Below, one piece after another: positions 1 through 9,152 of a DNA stretch of 64,000 nt. Both the position numbers and the translations under genes were made by a program. This DNA comes from Gammaproteobacteria bacterium MFB021 (lineage in GTDB: Bacteria; Pseudomonadota; Gammaproteobacteria; Pseudomonadales; Halomonadaceae). Each line of letters starts with the position of its first letter. The first letter of the stretch is position 1. Under the pieces are notes generated by a model. The model ran no database searches and had not been told where the DNA came from. It saw only the letters and a program-made list of their open reading frames with translations. The DNA is taken from NCBI GenBank assembly GCA_000737985.1, contig JNVT01000066.1, positions 1 to 64,000 of the forward strand, read 5' to 3'.

Positions 1-1
1 T

Positions 2-952
2 CTCCGCCTGCTGCCGGTGGCCACGGGCAGCGACATGATGGGCTCGCTGCGCAACCCCGCCGCCTTCAACCAGGTGATCGGCCTGCGCCCCTCGTTCGGG
101 CGCGTCCCCGGCCTGGCGCCGGAGGCATTCGGCCAGCAGCTCGCCACCAATGGCCCCATGGGCCGCAGCGTCGAGGACGTGGCCCGGCTGCTCGCCGTGC
201 AGGCGGGCTACGACCGCCGCGCGCCGCTATCGCTGGGCGAAGCGCTGCTGCCCGCCGGGCAGGAGCTGGCCGCGGCGCTCGAGCGCGACGGCGATGGCCT
301 GCGCATCGCCTGGCTGGGGGACTGGTCGGGGCATCTAGCGCTGGAACCGGGGGTGCTCGCGCTGTGCGAGAGCGCGCTGCAGCGGCTGGAAGCGGGCGGC
401 TGCCGGATCGAACAGGCGCCCCTGCCGTACTCGGCCGAGGCCCAGTGGCAGAGCTGGACCACCCTGCGCCACTGGGCAGTGTGCGGCAGCCTCGGCGGGT
501 ATTACGCCGACCCCGACAGCCGCCGCCAGCTCAAGCCCGAGGCGCAGTGGGAAGTCGCCCGCGGGCTCGCGCTCTCGGCCCAGGACATCCAAGCGGCCAA
601 TGTGCGCCGCAGCGAGCTCTATCGCGCCTGGTGCGCGCTCTTCGAACGGGTCGACTACGTCGCCATGCCCAGCGCTCAGGTATTCCCGTTCGCCCTCGAC
701 ACGCCCTGGCCCGAGACCATCGACGGCCGCAGCATGGACACCTACCACCGCTGGATGGAGGTAGTGGTGCCCGCCTCGCTGGCGGGGCTGCCCGCGATCA
801 GCGTGCCCGCCGGCGTCGATGCCCGGGGCCTGCCGATGGGGCTGCAACTGATCGGCGCCCCGCGCGGCGACTGGGGCCTGCTGCAACTGGCACGTATCTA
901 TGAGCGCATCAGCGGCGAGCTGGCCCCCATGCCCGCCGCGCTGAGCGGTTGA
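2..952 (+). CDS. Amidase signature-family hydrolase, 5' end outside window
   Basis: C-terminal part of an amidase-signature enzyme (Ser-cisSer-Lys amidohydrolase, hydrolysing a C-N amide bond). The frame is open from base 2, so the real start lies upstream. The block GSLRNPAAF (Ser codon at 44-46) is the usual nucleophile-serine segment, followed by the typical VIGLRPSFGR. The catalytic Lys and the cis-Ser motif would lie before the window. The end, LAGLPAISVPAG followed by GLPMGLQLIG, is the standard amidase C-terminal signature. Substrate cannot be told; GatA, AtzF-like and general amidases share these blocks. The convergent M14 peptidase ends 53 bp downstream. Confidence 0.85.
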   Translation, partial: LRLLPVATGSDMMGSLRNPAAFNQVIGLRPSFGRVPGLAPEAFGQQLATNGPMGRSVEDVARLLAVQAGYDRRAPLSLGEALLPAGQELAAALERDGDGLRIAWLGDWSGHLALEPGVLALCESALQRLEAGGCRIEQAPLPYSAEAQWQSWTTLRHWAVCGSLGGYYADPDSRRQLKPEAQWEVARGLALSAQDIQAANVRRSELYRAWCALFERVDYVAMPSAQVFPFALDTPWPETIDGRSMDTYHRWMEVVVPASLAGLPAISVPAGVDARGLPMGLQLIGAPRGDWGLLQLARIYERISGELAPMPAALSG

Positions 953-1005
953 GGCACTTCATCGGCCGATCGGCCCCAGACCGGCTCCGGAGGTATCCCG
1001 GCCAC

Positions 1006-2868
1006 TCACGTCGGGTCCGGTGCGAGGAGCCCCGCCGGCAGACGCTGAAAGGCCTCGTAGGCCGCCAGCACCGTGGCCCGCTGGGCCGCGGCGGCGGCCT
1101 GGAAGGCGTCGGCGTAGACGGTCTCGTCGGGGTACTCGGTGATCAATGTCAGCGGCACCCGGTGGCGCTCGTCGACCGCGAGCCAGCACGGAAAGCCGTT
1201 GATCCGCTCGAAGCCATCGTCGCCGGCGTGGGCGTTGAACTGCGCCAGCTGGCGCCGATTGAGCGCTTCCAGCGCCACCTCTTCCGCCAGCGCCCGGGTG
1301 ACCGCGTCGAGCAGCCAGCGCGCGGCCGCCTCCCAGCCCGGGCGATAGCGCAGGATCAGAAAGAAGCCCTTGGGGATCGTCCACATCTCGAAGCCCCGCG
1401 GTACATAGCCGGAGAGCGGCCGGGTCCACTCGTGCGCCGGGTAGCCGTGCAGATTGAGGTGCAACTGGGCACCGCTGAGCCGCTCGGCCTGGGTACGGAT
1501 GGCGCTCTCGAACAGCGCCGATGCGCGGTATTCCAGATCGTCGCCCAGCGCAGTGTAGCGAGCGGCGTGGTGCATGTGCCGGGGGTTGTCGGCGATCAAC
1601 TGCTGGTGCAGCGCATAGCCGTCCGGGTTCTCCAACGGGCACAGCGTGAAGTGCGCCCCGGGCCGACGCGCCAGCGTGAACGCCGCCTGCAGCGAGCCGG
1701 CCGGCGACGAGGTCTCGTTGGCGTGCTGGCCGGCGGAGATCATCACCGCACGGTCGCGGCCGGCGATATGGCACCCGCTCAGCGTGCGCCCGGCGACCGA
1801 CCGGGCCGGGAAACGGCTGAGGGCGAGCGCCACCAGCGCCGCGGCAGCCCCCGCCGGCGCCAGCGGCCCCTCATCCAGCCCGAGCTGGGCCCGCCAATGG
1901 CCCGCAGGCAGGTCATCCTGAGGAGATGGCTGCGCCGATGCCGCGTGCTTCACGACCCATACCTGCACGCTCAGCGTTGCACCGCGACGCACTTGGGGCA
2001 CGATCTGGCCCGGCCGCAGGTGGCGGTCCCCCGGCGGGCGGCCGCTGCGGCGCTGGAAGACCTCCAGCAGCGAGAAGTAGAGCTCCTCGTGGAGCGCCTC
2101 GCGCAGCGACAGCACCTCGTCGTCGTAAGCCAGCGGCTCATCGTCCACCGGCAGCATCACCGCGATCTCGAGCCGCTCGAAATAGGGCTCCTCGCCCCAA
2201 TCGGCGTCGCGGATCGCGCTCACGCTATCGTGATAGAGCGCCTCGAAAGCGGTCCACAGCGCCCGGCCCTCGCTCAGCCGCTCGGCTGTCGTTGCCTCTA
2301 TCGCCTTCCCCACTGCCCCGCCCTCGCGGTACCAGCCGCAGGGCGAGAGCGCCAGTTCGCCGGTGAAGTCGGCATGCACGCGGTTGGGGGCCAGCACCTC
2401 GCACTCGCGCTCACGCCCATCGGCATAGCGCAGATGCAGCCGGTAGACCGGTAGCGCCGCCCGGCACGCACCGGCGACGAAACGAAACGCCACCTGCGGA
2501 TAGCAGGCGGCCAGGGGATAGCTCTCCAAGCGAAAGCGCTGCTCGCTGGCCTGGGGATGGCGCGGATAGATGACCTCGCAAGCGACCAGGTCGCGGGTCT
2601 CGATCTCTTCGCGAAAGGCGCACAGCAGCGGCTTGTAGGCCGAGCGGCAGCGCGCCGCGATACCGCGCTCGGCCAGCGCCGCCTCGGCCTGACGCCGTGT
2701 CGCCCGGTCGTCGAAGGTCCAGGTCTCCAGGCGCTCACCGGCGAACTCGGCGGCGAGTGTCGCCAGCGTGGCGGCATAGGCCCGGGAAAACAGCTCAGTG
2801 GCAGAGGCGCCGATGGAAGCAGCGTCGGTAAAAGCGGGGTCTGTGGCAGAGACAGCTGACGGGCTCAA
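1006..2868 (-). CDS. M14-family zinc carboxypeptidase
   Basis: Predicted zinc metallopeptidase of the M14 (carboxypeptidase A-like) superfamily, about 620 residues. The C-terminal domain carries the zinc motif HANE (H382, E385), a later HLNLHG segment offering the third ligand, and LITEYPDET, whose E578 sits where the catalytic glutamate is expected. The N-terminal ~300 residues resemble the non-catalytic part of bacterial M14 proteins. I chose the TTG at 2868 because CAGGAG lies seven bases upstream; the open frame runs on to 3072, but that extension is Arg/Cys-rich and looks untranslated. No signal peptide is visible, so it is probably cytoplasmic. Substrate unknown. Confidence 0.8.
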   Translation of the reverse strand: MSPSAVSATDPAFTDAASIGASATELFSRAYAATLATLAAEFAGERLETWTFDDRATRRQAEAALAERGIAARCRSAYKPLLCAFREEIETRDLVACEVIYPRHPQASEQRFRLESYPLAACYPQVAFRFVAGACRAALPVYRLHLRYADGRERECEVLAPNRVHADFTGELALSPCGWYREGGAVGKAIEATTAERLSEGRALWTAFEALYHDSVSAIRDADWGEEPYFERLEIAVMLPVDDEPLAYDDEVLSLREALHEELYFSLLEVFQRRSGRPPGDRHLRPGQIVPQVRRGATLSVQVWVVKHAASAQPSPQDDLPAGHWRAQLGLDEGPLAPAGAAAALVALALSRFPARSVAGRTLSGCHIAGRDRAVMISAGQHANETSSPAGSLQAAFTLARRPGAHFTLCPLENPDGYALHQQLIADNPRHMHHAARYTALGDDLEYRASALFESAIRTQAERLSGAQLHLNLHGYPAHEWTRPLSGYVPRGFEMWTIPKGFFLILRYRPGWEAAARWLLDAVTRALAEEVALEALNRRQLAQFNAHAGDDGFERINGFPCWLAVDERHRVPLTLITEYPDETVYADAFQAAAAAQRATVLAAYEAFQRLPAGLLAPDPT

Positions 2869-3060
2869 GGCGGGCTCCTGATGGTCGATGACAGCCTGAG
2901 GGCCGGCCGTGCACGCCCGCCGGCCACCGCGATACGATAGCGCAGTGTAGCGCGCATCGGGCGCTGCTCGGCGTCTATCCTGGCACCCGACATCGATGCG
3001 CTCGCCGCGAGCATGGATACGGCGCTCCGGAAACACAGAGACAAAGAGACACAGAAACGA

Positions 3061-3089
3061 CAAGGGCGGCATCGAGGATGCCGCCCTTG
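3061..3089 (-). terminator. Strong hairpin terminator of transporter/hydrolase operon
   Basis: Perfect 13-bp stem (3061-3073 with 3077-3089) with a 3-base loop. On the minus strand it is followed by a T-rich stretch (TCGTTTCTGTGTCTC). It lies 34 bp beyond the stop codon of the SLC13-type transporter, so it should end that transcript. Confidence 0.8.
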
Positions 3090-3122
3090 GTGTAGCGCAC
3101 GTTTCGATCCCGCAGACGGTGC

Positions 3123-4424
3123 CTAGAACACGAAGGTCAGCAGAAGGTTAAACACCATCGCCGCGACGAAGCCCAGCGGTGCGGCACGGAACAGCAGCTT
3201 GGGCAGCAGGCCGGCACGGGCGCGGTCATCGGGACAGGAGCCGAGGATCAGACTGCCGCCGGAAGAGAACGGCGAGATCGAGGTGGCCTGAGCGCCGACC
3301 ACGATGGCGATGAAGATGATCATCGGGTCGATGGCCAGGGTATTGGCGATCGGCAGCACCAGCGGGAACAGCGCCGGGGTGACCACGCCCAGGGTGCTGG
3401 CGAACAGCGACATCAGCGCCGCCGCTACGCCGAAGGCGACCGGAATCAGTGCCGGCGGGATGTTGGTGCCGATCCACGACCCCAGCAGATCGATGGTGCC
3501 GGCCTTGATCGCCACCGAGATCAGCATGCCGACCCCGCAGATCATGATAATGGTGCCCCACGGCAGCGAGGCGATCGCCTGACGCTCGTCGCCCAGCTTG
3601 AGCAGCAGCGCGATGACCGAGAACACGCTGGCGATCAGGCCGATATCGACCTTGGCATTGACGAACGCGACCGCGGCGTTGTCCGGCAGCAGCAGGCTGG
3701 CGATCGGCGGCAGCAGCACCGTGGCCATCATGATCAGGGTCAGCGTCAGGGTGGTCTTCTGCTCGCGGTTGAGCGGTCCGGGGCGCTCGATGTGCTCCAG
3801 CGAAGCCACCGCGCTGCCGCGTCGACGCCCGACCACGATCAACCCGGCGAGCACCACCACCGGCACGATCAGGGTGCTGGCGAAGATGCCCAGGGCATTG
3901 ATGAAGGCCTGATTGTCGGAGACACCGGAGCTGGTCATCAGGGTACGGAAGATGATCCCGCTCTGGCTGGAGACGAAGTTGGCCCCGGCCAGCGCGCCGT
4001 AGTTCACCGCCATGCCGCCGACGATCAGGCTGAGCCCGGTGCGGTTGCACAGCAGCAGGGTGATCGGCGCCATGAACGCCAGCACGGTGTAGTAACCGGC
4101 ACCGAGCCCGGAGATGACCGTGGCGGCGAGGAAGATCGCGAACGGCATCAGGCTGGGCACGTTGCGGCAGCGGTACATCAGATGCTCGGCGAGCTTCTCC
4201 AGCGTGCCGTTGACGATAGCGAAGCTGTAGAACAGGCAGACCGAGAAGATGATGAAGAAGATCTTCAGCGGCCAGGTGGCGATCACCTCCTTGGGGCTCA
4301 TGCCCATGCCGAAGCAGCCGATCAGGTAGGCGAAGGCGATCGCGAACAGCCCGATGTTGAGCTTGAAGCGGTAGCCGAGAACGATGGAGACGATGATCGC
4401 CCCCACCACCAGCAGACTCATCAT
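3123..4424 (-). CDS. SLC13/MatC-like dicarboxylate (anion) transporter
   Basis: Integral membrane protein of 433 residues with about 11-12 hydrophobic segments in two repeats, typical of the ion-transporter superfamily that includes SLC13, MatC and ArsB. The N-terminus (YRFKLNIGLFAIAFAYLIG) resembles the MatC dicarboxylate-carrier N-terminal domain, and the C-terminal half has TSISPFSSGGSLILG, like the substrate-binding loop of these carriers. The start has a GAGGGG ribosome site. It lies 84 bp after a metal-dependent lactonase-like hydrolase on the same strand, so import of the acid or lactone that enzyme acts on is likely. Exact substrate unknown. Confidence 0.75.
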   Translation of the reverse strand: MMSLLVVGAIIVSIVLGYRFKLNIGLFAIAFAYLIGCFGMGMSPKEVIATWPLKIFFIIFSVCLFYSFAIVNGTLEKLAEHLMYRCRNVPSLMPFAIFLAATVISGLGAGYYTVLAFMAPITLLLCNRTGLSLIVGGMAVNYGALAGANFVSSQSGIIFRTLMTSSGVSDNQAFINALGIFASTLIVPVVVLAGLIVVGRRRGSAVASLEHIERPGPLNREQKTTLTLTLIMMATVLLPPIASLLLPDNAAVAFVNAKVDIGLIASVFSVIALLLKLGDERQAIASLPWGTIIMICGVGMLISVAIKAGTIDLLGSWIGTNIPPALIPVAFGVAAALMSLFASTLGVVTPALFPLVLPIANTLAIDPMIIFIAIVVGAQATSISPFSSGGSLILGSCPDDRARAGLLPKLLFRAAPLGFVAAMVFNLLLTFVF

Positions 4425-4508
4425 GTCAGTTCCCCTCGTGCGTGATCCCGGTACCGGCGCGTCCGGCTCCCGGAGTGATGTTGTTGGCGTGTCTGCGCAG
4501 GCGGGCGC

Positions 4509-5345
4509 TCACTCGTCCGCCAGCGCGATCCGAAACAGCCGCGCCGGGTTGTCGACCAGCACCTGGCGGCGCTCTTGCGAGTCAGGCAGCAGCTTCTCCA
4601 GCAGCGCGAACTGGGCGTCGTAGTCGGTGTCCTCCTCGAAGCGGGTGTGCGGCCAGTCGCTGCCCCACAGCAGGTGCTCGCTGTGGCCGTAGGCGTCGCG
4701 CAGCCGCTCGATCGAGCGGCTCGCCTGATCCAGGCTCGACCGGCTGCGGTAGGTGGCCGAGAGCTTGATCCACAGCGGCTGGTGCGCCATCCGCGTCAGC
4801 AGTGCACGATGCGCCGGATTCACCGGATCGATTTCGCCGCCCGGCAGGCCGAAGTGGTCGATCACCACGTCGCAGCCGGCGCCCAAGATCGGCGCTACCA
4901 CGGCGTCGAGATCTTCCATTCCGCGCTGGATCTCCACCGACCAGCGGCGTTGCGCCAGCTCGGTGAAGAAACGCTGCCACGGCGCCGCGGCGTAGTCATC
5001 GAGCGTCTTGCCGATCAGGTTGAGACGCACGCTGGCCACCCCAGCGGCGTCGAGCGCATCCAGTGCCGCCGCAGAGATCGTCGGTTCGACCACGGCGGTG
5101 CCGCGCAGCCGCTCGGGATAGCGGCGCAGCGCCGCCACCAGATAGTCGTTGTCGGTACCGAGGAAGCTCGGCTGCACCAGCACCCCGTGGGAGAGGCCAC
5201 AGCGGTCCAGATGTGCCAGATACGTTTCCACCCTGGCGTCGTAGTCCGGGCTGTAGCGCCGGCCCTCCACCAGCGGCAGATCGCGCTGGAAGATGTGAGC
5301 GTGGGTATCCACGCCCGTTACGACTTTAGCAGTAGAATGCATCAT
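4509..5345 (-). CDS. Amidohydrolase, 2-pyrone-4,6-dicarboxylate hydrolase-like
   Basis: TIM-barrel amidohydrolase of 278 residues. Family features are the early metal-site GVDTHAHIF, a mid-protein VVIDHFG and the late LLWGSDWPHTRF with the catalytic Asp. These match the PDC-hydrolase/lactonase branch of the amidohydrolase superfamily, which opens lactones of aromatic or sugar-acid breakdown. AAGGA lies upstream of the double ATG. It is first in a two-gene unit with the SLC13-like transporter and divergent from a GntR regulator, which suggests an inducible catabolic unit. Substrate is inference only. Confidence 0.8.
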   Translation of the reverse strand: MMHSTAKVVTGVDTHAHIFQRDLPLVEGRRYSPDYDARVETYLAHLDRCGLSHGVLVQPSFLGTDNDYLVAALRRYPERLRGTAVVEPTISAAALDALDAAGVASVRLNLIGKTLDDYAAAPWQRFFTELAQRRWSVEIQRGMEDLDAVVAPILGAGCDVVIDHFGLPGGEIDPVNPAHRALLTRMAHQPLWIKLSATYRSRSSLDQASRSIERLRDAYGHSEHLLWGSDWPHTRFEEDTDYDAQFALLEKLLPDSQERRQVLVDNPARLFRIALADE

Positions 5346-5408
5346 AGAATCCTTGAATCACATGATATAAGCCTGTGCAATCGGCCATAGCCTGACCGCT
5401 TCGACTCA

Positions 5409-5430
5409 TCTATTCATCTACATGAATAGA
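5409..5430. promoter_or_regulatory. Palindromic operator candidate between hydrolase and GntR gene
   Basis: Nine-base arms (TCTATTCAT at 5409-5417, ATGAATAGA at 5422-5430) around CTAC, in the divergent intergenic region. Size and symmetry suit a dimeric GntR-type repressor, probably the one starting at 5523. Binding is inferred. Confidence 0.5.
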
Positions 5431-5451
5431 GCAATTGGCAGCATACACGCT

Positions 5452-5483
5452 TTTAGTCGCAGTTTTCTTTACCTACGACTAAA
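5452..5483. promoter_or_regulatory. Spaced inverted repeat TTTAGTCG/CGACTAAA upstream of GntR gene
   Basis: Perfect 8-base arms (5452-5459, 5476-5483) separated by 16 bases, 40-70 bp before the GntR start. It could be a second operator or a hairpin in the leader. It differs in sequence from the palindrome at 5409-5430, so both need not bind the same protein. Confidence 0.35.
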
Positions 5484-5522
5484 GGTGATACATTGAAATC
5501 AATAACAGGCAGGGAACCTATC

Positions 5523-6263
5523 GTGATGAGAACGTCGAGCCTGCAGACCGACGAGCGTCTGCCGCTCTATCAACGCCTGCGCGACGATATGCTCTCGCGC
5601 ATCGCCACCGGGGAGTGGGCCCCCGGCATCGCCATCCCCACCGAAGCGGAGCTGACCAAGCAGTACGGCGTCGCGGTGGGCACCCTGCGCAAGGCCGTGG
5701 ACACCCTGGTACAGGACGGGCTGATGGAGCGCAGCCAGGGGCGCGGCACCTTCATTCGGCGCCCCAACTTCCAGGGCTCCCTGTTCCGTTTCTTCCGCCA
5801 GGTGGATGCGCTCGGCGAGCGTCAGGTGCCCACCAGCCGGATTCTGAGCCGAACGCGTACCCAGGCCTCGGAAAGCGTGGCCCTCGCGCTGGAGCTCCCC
5901 CCAGGCAGCGAGGTGATCAAGCTCGAACGGCTGCGCCAGATCGGCGGCAGCAACGTCTCGCGGGAGGAGATCTGGCTGCCGGCGGCGCGCTTCGCCGGGC
6001 TGATGTCGGTGGACCCGGAAGCATTCGAGAACCTGCTCTACCCCTTCTATGAGAGCCAGTGCGGCCAGTTGGTGGCCTCGGCGCGTGAGACGCTCACCGT
6101 GGAGACGGCCGATGCCACTACCGCCAAGGCGCTGGAGATCGCCCAGGGCGCACCGGTGGTGAACATCGAACGCCTGGCGCTGGGTTACGACGGCACCCCG
6201 CTGGAGTTTCGCCGCACCCTGGGCAATGCCGAAACCTTCCGCTATCAGGTCGACATCACCTGA
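5523..6263 (+). CDS. GntR-family regulator with UTRA domain
   Basis: Regulator of 246 residues. Residues ~8-75 are a winged helix of the GntR type (LPLYQRLRDDML, PTEAELTKQYGV, GTLRKAVDTL, RGTFI), and the rest is a UTRA/HutC-like ligand domain (RQIGGSNVSREEIWLPAARF). I chose GTG 5523 because AGGGA lies seven bases upstream; ATG 5526 and an upstream TTG at 5493 are alternatives. It is divergent from the amidohydrolase and SLC13 transporter genes and likely represses them until a metabolite binds. The two inverted repeats in the gap support that. Confidence 0.85.
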   Translation: MMRTSSLQTDERLPLYQRLRDDMLSRIATGEWAPGIAIPTEAELTKQYGVAVGTLRKAVDTLVQDGLMERSQGRGTFIRRPNFQGSLFRFFRQVDALGERQVPTSRILSRTRTQASESVALALELPPGSEVIKLERLRQIGGSNVSREEIWLPAARFAGLMSVDPEAFENLLYPFYESQCGQLVASARETLTVETADATTAKALEIAQGAPVVNIERLALGYDGTPLEFRRTLGNAETFRYQVDIT

Positions 6264-6453
6264 GACGCGTTTTCGCTGGCGCGTGTCGCCGCAAACGCCG
6301 AGGCGCTGTACGCAAACGACCGCCGTGTGCCGACGTTTCGTACGGTGCCTCGCACCAGAAGCGTACCGGTGTAAGGGAACGTAACGCGTAGCGCAGGGTC
6401 GATGGAAAGGGGCCTCGATCCCGGGCCCGATCTTCGCCGCTCAGGATGTCACC

Positions 6454-7680
6454 GTGTTTCGATCCTTCTTTCCTCGACCCGCGCTGCTCTCGCTCAGCGC
6501 ACTCGTCTGGTCGCTGCTGTGCCTGGGGCTGTGGGAGACCACCGCCAACGCCTGGGGTGCCGTCATCGGCCTGCCCCCGCTCGCCCCCGGCGCCGAGCTG
6601 CCGATCGACGTCTCGCGCTTCTGGGCGCCTTCATTTCTCTGGTTCTACCTCTACTACGCCCTGTGCACGGCGCTCTTCGCCGCCGCCTGGTTCCGCTTGA
6701 GCCCGCACCGCTGGCAGCGCTGGTCGATTCTCGGCAGCGCGCTGATCGTCTTTCTGACCTACTTCTCGGTCCAGACCAGCGTCGCGGTCAATGCCTGGTA
6801 CGGGCCGTTCTGGGACATGGTGCAGCGGGCGCTGGGCGGCGACGGCGCGGTGAGCGCGGCGGATCTCTACCGTGAAATGCTCGCCTTCGCCGGTATCGCC
6901 TTCGTTGCGGTCACGGTGGGGGTGTTCAACCTGTTCTTCGTCAGCCACTACATCTTCCGCTGGCGCTGGGCGATGAACGACTACTACATGCACCACTGGC
7001 CGCGCCTGCGCCATGTGGAGGGGGCCGCCCAGCGCGTACAGGAAGACACCATGCGTTTCTCCACCACGCTGGAGGGGCTGGGGGTGAGTCTGCTCAAGTC
7101 GGTGCTGACGCTAATCGCCTTCCTGCCGCTGCTGGTGACGATGTCCCAGCACATCACCGAGCTACCGCTGGTCGGGCATGTCTCCAACGCGCTGGTGTGG
7201 TCGGCGGTCGCCTGGTCGCTGTTCGGCACCCTGTTCCTGGCGCTGGCGGGGATCAAGCTGCCGGGGCTGGAGTTTCGCAACCAGCGCGTGGAGGCGGCCT
7301 ACCGCAAGGAGCTGGTCTACGGCGAGGACGCCGCCGAACGCGCCCGCCCGGCCACGGTGGCGGAGCTTTTTCAGGCGGTGCGGCGCAACTACTTCCGGCT
7401 CTACTGGCACTACGCCTACTTCAATATCGCGCGCATCTTCTACCTGCAGGCCGACGTGGTCTTCGCCTTCATCGTGCTGGCGCCCTCGATCGTCGCCGGC
7501 AAGCTGACCCTGGGCCTGCTACAGCAGATCCTCAATGTCTTCGGCCAGGTGCGCGACTCCTTCCAGTATCTGGTCAACGCCTGGTCGACCATCATCGAGC
7601 TGCTGTCGATCGTCAAACGCCTGCGCACCTTCGAGCGGGTGATCGAACGCACGCCGGAGGCTATCGAGTCCCCAACCTAA
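6454..7680 (+). CDS. sbmA: SbmA/BacA-like peptide transporter
   Basis: Inner-membrane protein of 408 residues, close to E. coli SbmA (406). Family hallmarks are MFRSFFPRP at the N-terminus, [20 protein letters not shown] and [20 protein letters not shown]. SbmA/BacA proteins form a proton-driven dimer that takes up proline-rich and azole-modified peptides and some antibiotics. They match the membrane half of ABC exporters but lack the ATPase, as here. The GTG start follows AGGATGTCACC. It stands alone, with a hairpin behind it and the Pho-controlled ugp operon beyond. Confidence 0.9.
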   Translation: MFRSFFPRPALLSLSALVWSLLCLGLWETTANAWGAVIGLPPLAPGAELPIDVSRFWAPSFLWFYLYYALCTALFAAAWFRLSPHRWQRWSILGSALIVFLTYFSVQTSVAVNAWYGPFWDMVQRALGGDGAVSAADLYREMLAFAGIAFVAVTVGVFNLFFVSHYIFRWRWAMNDYYMHHWPRLRHVEGAAQRVQEDTMRFSTTLEGLGVSLLKSVLTLIAFLPLLVTMSQHITELPLVGHVSNALVWSAVAWSLFGTLFLALAGIKLPGLEFRNQRVEAAYRKELVYGEDAAERARPATVAELFQAVRRNYFRLYWHYAYFNIARIFYLQADVVFAFIVLAPSIVAGKLTLGLLQQILNVFGQVRDSFQYLVNAWSTIIELLSIVKRLRTFERVIERTPEAIESPT

Positions 7681-7684
7681 GTAA

Positions 7685-7717
7685 TGACGCCAGGGCGTGC
7701 GCAGCGCCCTGCCGTCA
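7685..7717 (+). terminator. Hairpin terminator after sbmA-like gene
   Basis: TGACG-C-CAGGGCG (7685-7697) pairs with CGCCCTG-C-CGTCA (7705-7717) with one C/C mismatch and a 7-base loop. It starts 5 bp after the stop codon and no strong T-run follows. It separates sbmA from the ugpB promoter. Confidence 0.6.
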
Positions 7718-7733
7718 TCGCTCGGTCAAAGCA

Positions 7734-7789
7734 CTGTCATTCAAGTGACATCCGAATGCCACGCTCCTGACATCGTGTCGTCCTAGGGT
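7734..7789 (+). promoter_or_regulatory. Pho-type promoter of ugpBAEC
   Basis: CTGTCAT-like units recur every 11 bases: CTGTCAT at 7734, GTGACAT at 7745, a degraded ATGCCAC at 7756 and CTGACAT at 7767. The last 11-mer ends at 7777; six bases later comes TAGGGT (7784-7789) as minus 10. The box, 6 nt and minus-10 layout is that of E. coli phoA. The known PhoB control of E. coli ugp supports the call. Confidence 0.7.
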
Positions 7790-7829
7790 ACGCACCACAC
7801 CCTGTAACGCCCTGTCAGGAGATGTCATC

Positions 7830-9152
7830 GTGCGCCTCACCTCTCTACTGCCATTCGTCGCTGTCACCGCACTCTCTCTCTCCACCTCGGCCCAGGCGGC
7901 CACCACCATCACCTGGTGGCACGCCATGGAGGGCGTGCTCGGCGAGAAGGTCAACGCCATCGCCGATGAGTTCAACGCCTCCCAGAGCGACTATGTGGTC
8001 AAGCCCGTCTACAAGGGCAGCTACAGCGATAACCTGACCGCGACCATCGCCGCCTTCCGCGCCGGTCAGGCACCGGCGATCACCCAGGTATTCGAGGTCG
8101 GCACGGCGACGATGATGAACGCCAAGGGCGCGATCTATCCGGTCTACCAGTTGATGCAGGACACCGGCACGGCGTTCGACCCCGACGCCTTCCTGCCGGC
8201 GGTGAAGAGCTACTACACCTCGCGCGACGGCCACATGCTGTCGATGCCGTTCAACTCCTCCACCCCGGTGCTCTATTACAACAAGGACGCCTTCGCCAAG
8301 GCCGGCATCGAGACGCCGCCCAAGACCTGGGCCGAGGTCGGCAAGGACGCCCACAAGCTGGTCGAGAGCGGCGCCGCCGAATGCGGCCTGACCACCGCCT
8401 GGCCGAGCTGGACCCAGCTGGAGAACTTCAGCGCGATCAACGATGTGCCCTTCGCCACCCAGGCCAACGGTTTCAATGGCACCGATGCCCGCCTGGTGTT
8501 CGACAAGCAGCCGGCCACCGTGGGGCATATCCAGGATCTGGCCGAGTGGCAGAAGAGCCACGCCTTCGAGTATGGCGGCCGCGCCGACAACGGCACCAAG
8601 CGCTTCCAGTCGGGGCGCTGCGCCATGCTGACCACCTCCTCCGCCTCGCGTGCGGGTATCCAGGAAGCCGCCAAGGGCAAGTTCACCTTCGGCATCGCCC
8701 CGCTGCCCTATGACGCCGAGGCAGTGAGCCAGCCCCGCAACTCGATCATCGGCGGCGCCTCGCTGTGGGTCATGCAGGGCCAGTCGGACAAGGTCTACAA
8801 AGGCGTGGCCGAGTTCCTCAACTTCCTCTCCTCGCCGGCGGTACAGGCCGACTGGGCCAGCTTCACCGGCTATGTGCCGATCACCACCGCCGCCTACGAG
8901 CAGTTGAAAGATGAGGGCTTCTACGCCAAGACGCCGGGCGCCAGCGTGGCGATCGACCAGCTGACCCGGGGCACGCCGGATGACAACGGCCGCGGCCTGC
9001 GCCTGGGCAACATGCCGCAGATCCGCAATATCATCGCCGAGCAGCTGGAGAAGGCGTTCAACGGCAGCGAGCCCGCCGCCCAGGCACTGACCGAGGCCGC
9101 CAAGCGTGGCAATGCGGAGCTCGAGCAATTCGAGCGCAGCGTCTCGAACTAA
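7830..9152 (+). CDS. ugpB: sn-Glycerol-3-phosphate ABC transporter, binding protein UgpB
   Basis: Periplasmic binding protein of 440 residues (E. coli UgpB 438). A Sec signal peptide ends near ALSLSTSAQA, and the mature chain begins TTITWWHAMEG, as in UgpB. The family block ITQVFEVGTATMM and a C-terminal NGRGLRLGNMPQIR are present. It captures glycerol-3-phosphate or glycerophosphodiesters and hands them to UgpAE. The GTG start follows CAGGAG. It is first in ugpBAEC, expressed from a Pho-type promoter, and separated from ugpA by 400 bp of palindromic repeats. Confidence 0.95.
   Translation: MRLTSLLPFVAVTALSLSTSAQAATTITWWHAMEGVLGEKVNAIADEFNASQSDYVVKPVYKGSYSDNLTATIAAFRAGQAPAITQVFEVGTATMMNAKGAIYPVYQLMQDTGTAFDPDAFLPAVKSYYTSRDGHMLSMPFNSSTPVLYYNKDAFAKAGIETPPKTWAEVGKDAHKLVESGAAECGLTTAWPSWTQLENFSAINDVPFATQANGFNGTDARLVFDKQPATVGHIQDLAEWQKSHAFEYGGRADNGTKRFQSGRCAMLTTSSASRAGIQEAAKGKFTFGIAPLPYDAEAVSQPRNSIIGGASLWVMQGQSDKVYKGVAEFLNFLSSPAVQADWASFTGYVPITTAAYEQLKDEGFYAKTPGASVAIDQLTRGTPDDNGRGLRLGNMPQIRNIIAEQLEKAFNGSEPAAQALTEAAKRGNAELEQFERSVSN

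Noticed and set aside
949-2454. Long open plus-strand frame opposite the M14 peptidase gene
   Set aside because: Arg/Gly-rich shadow translation typical of GC-rich DNA; the minus strand encodes a clear zinc peptidase with catalytic motifs.
3031-3060. Mirror-repeat sequence (CACAGAGA-CAA-AGAGACAC) as an H-DNA element
   Set aside because: Short and not pure purine; better explained as the T-rich tail (minus strand) of the hairpin terminator.
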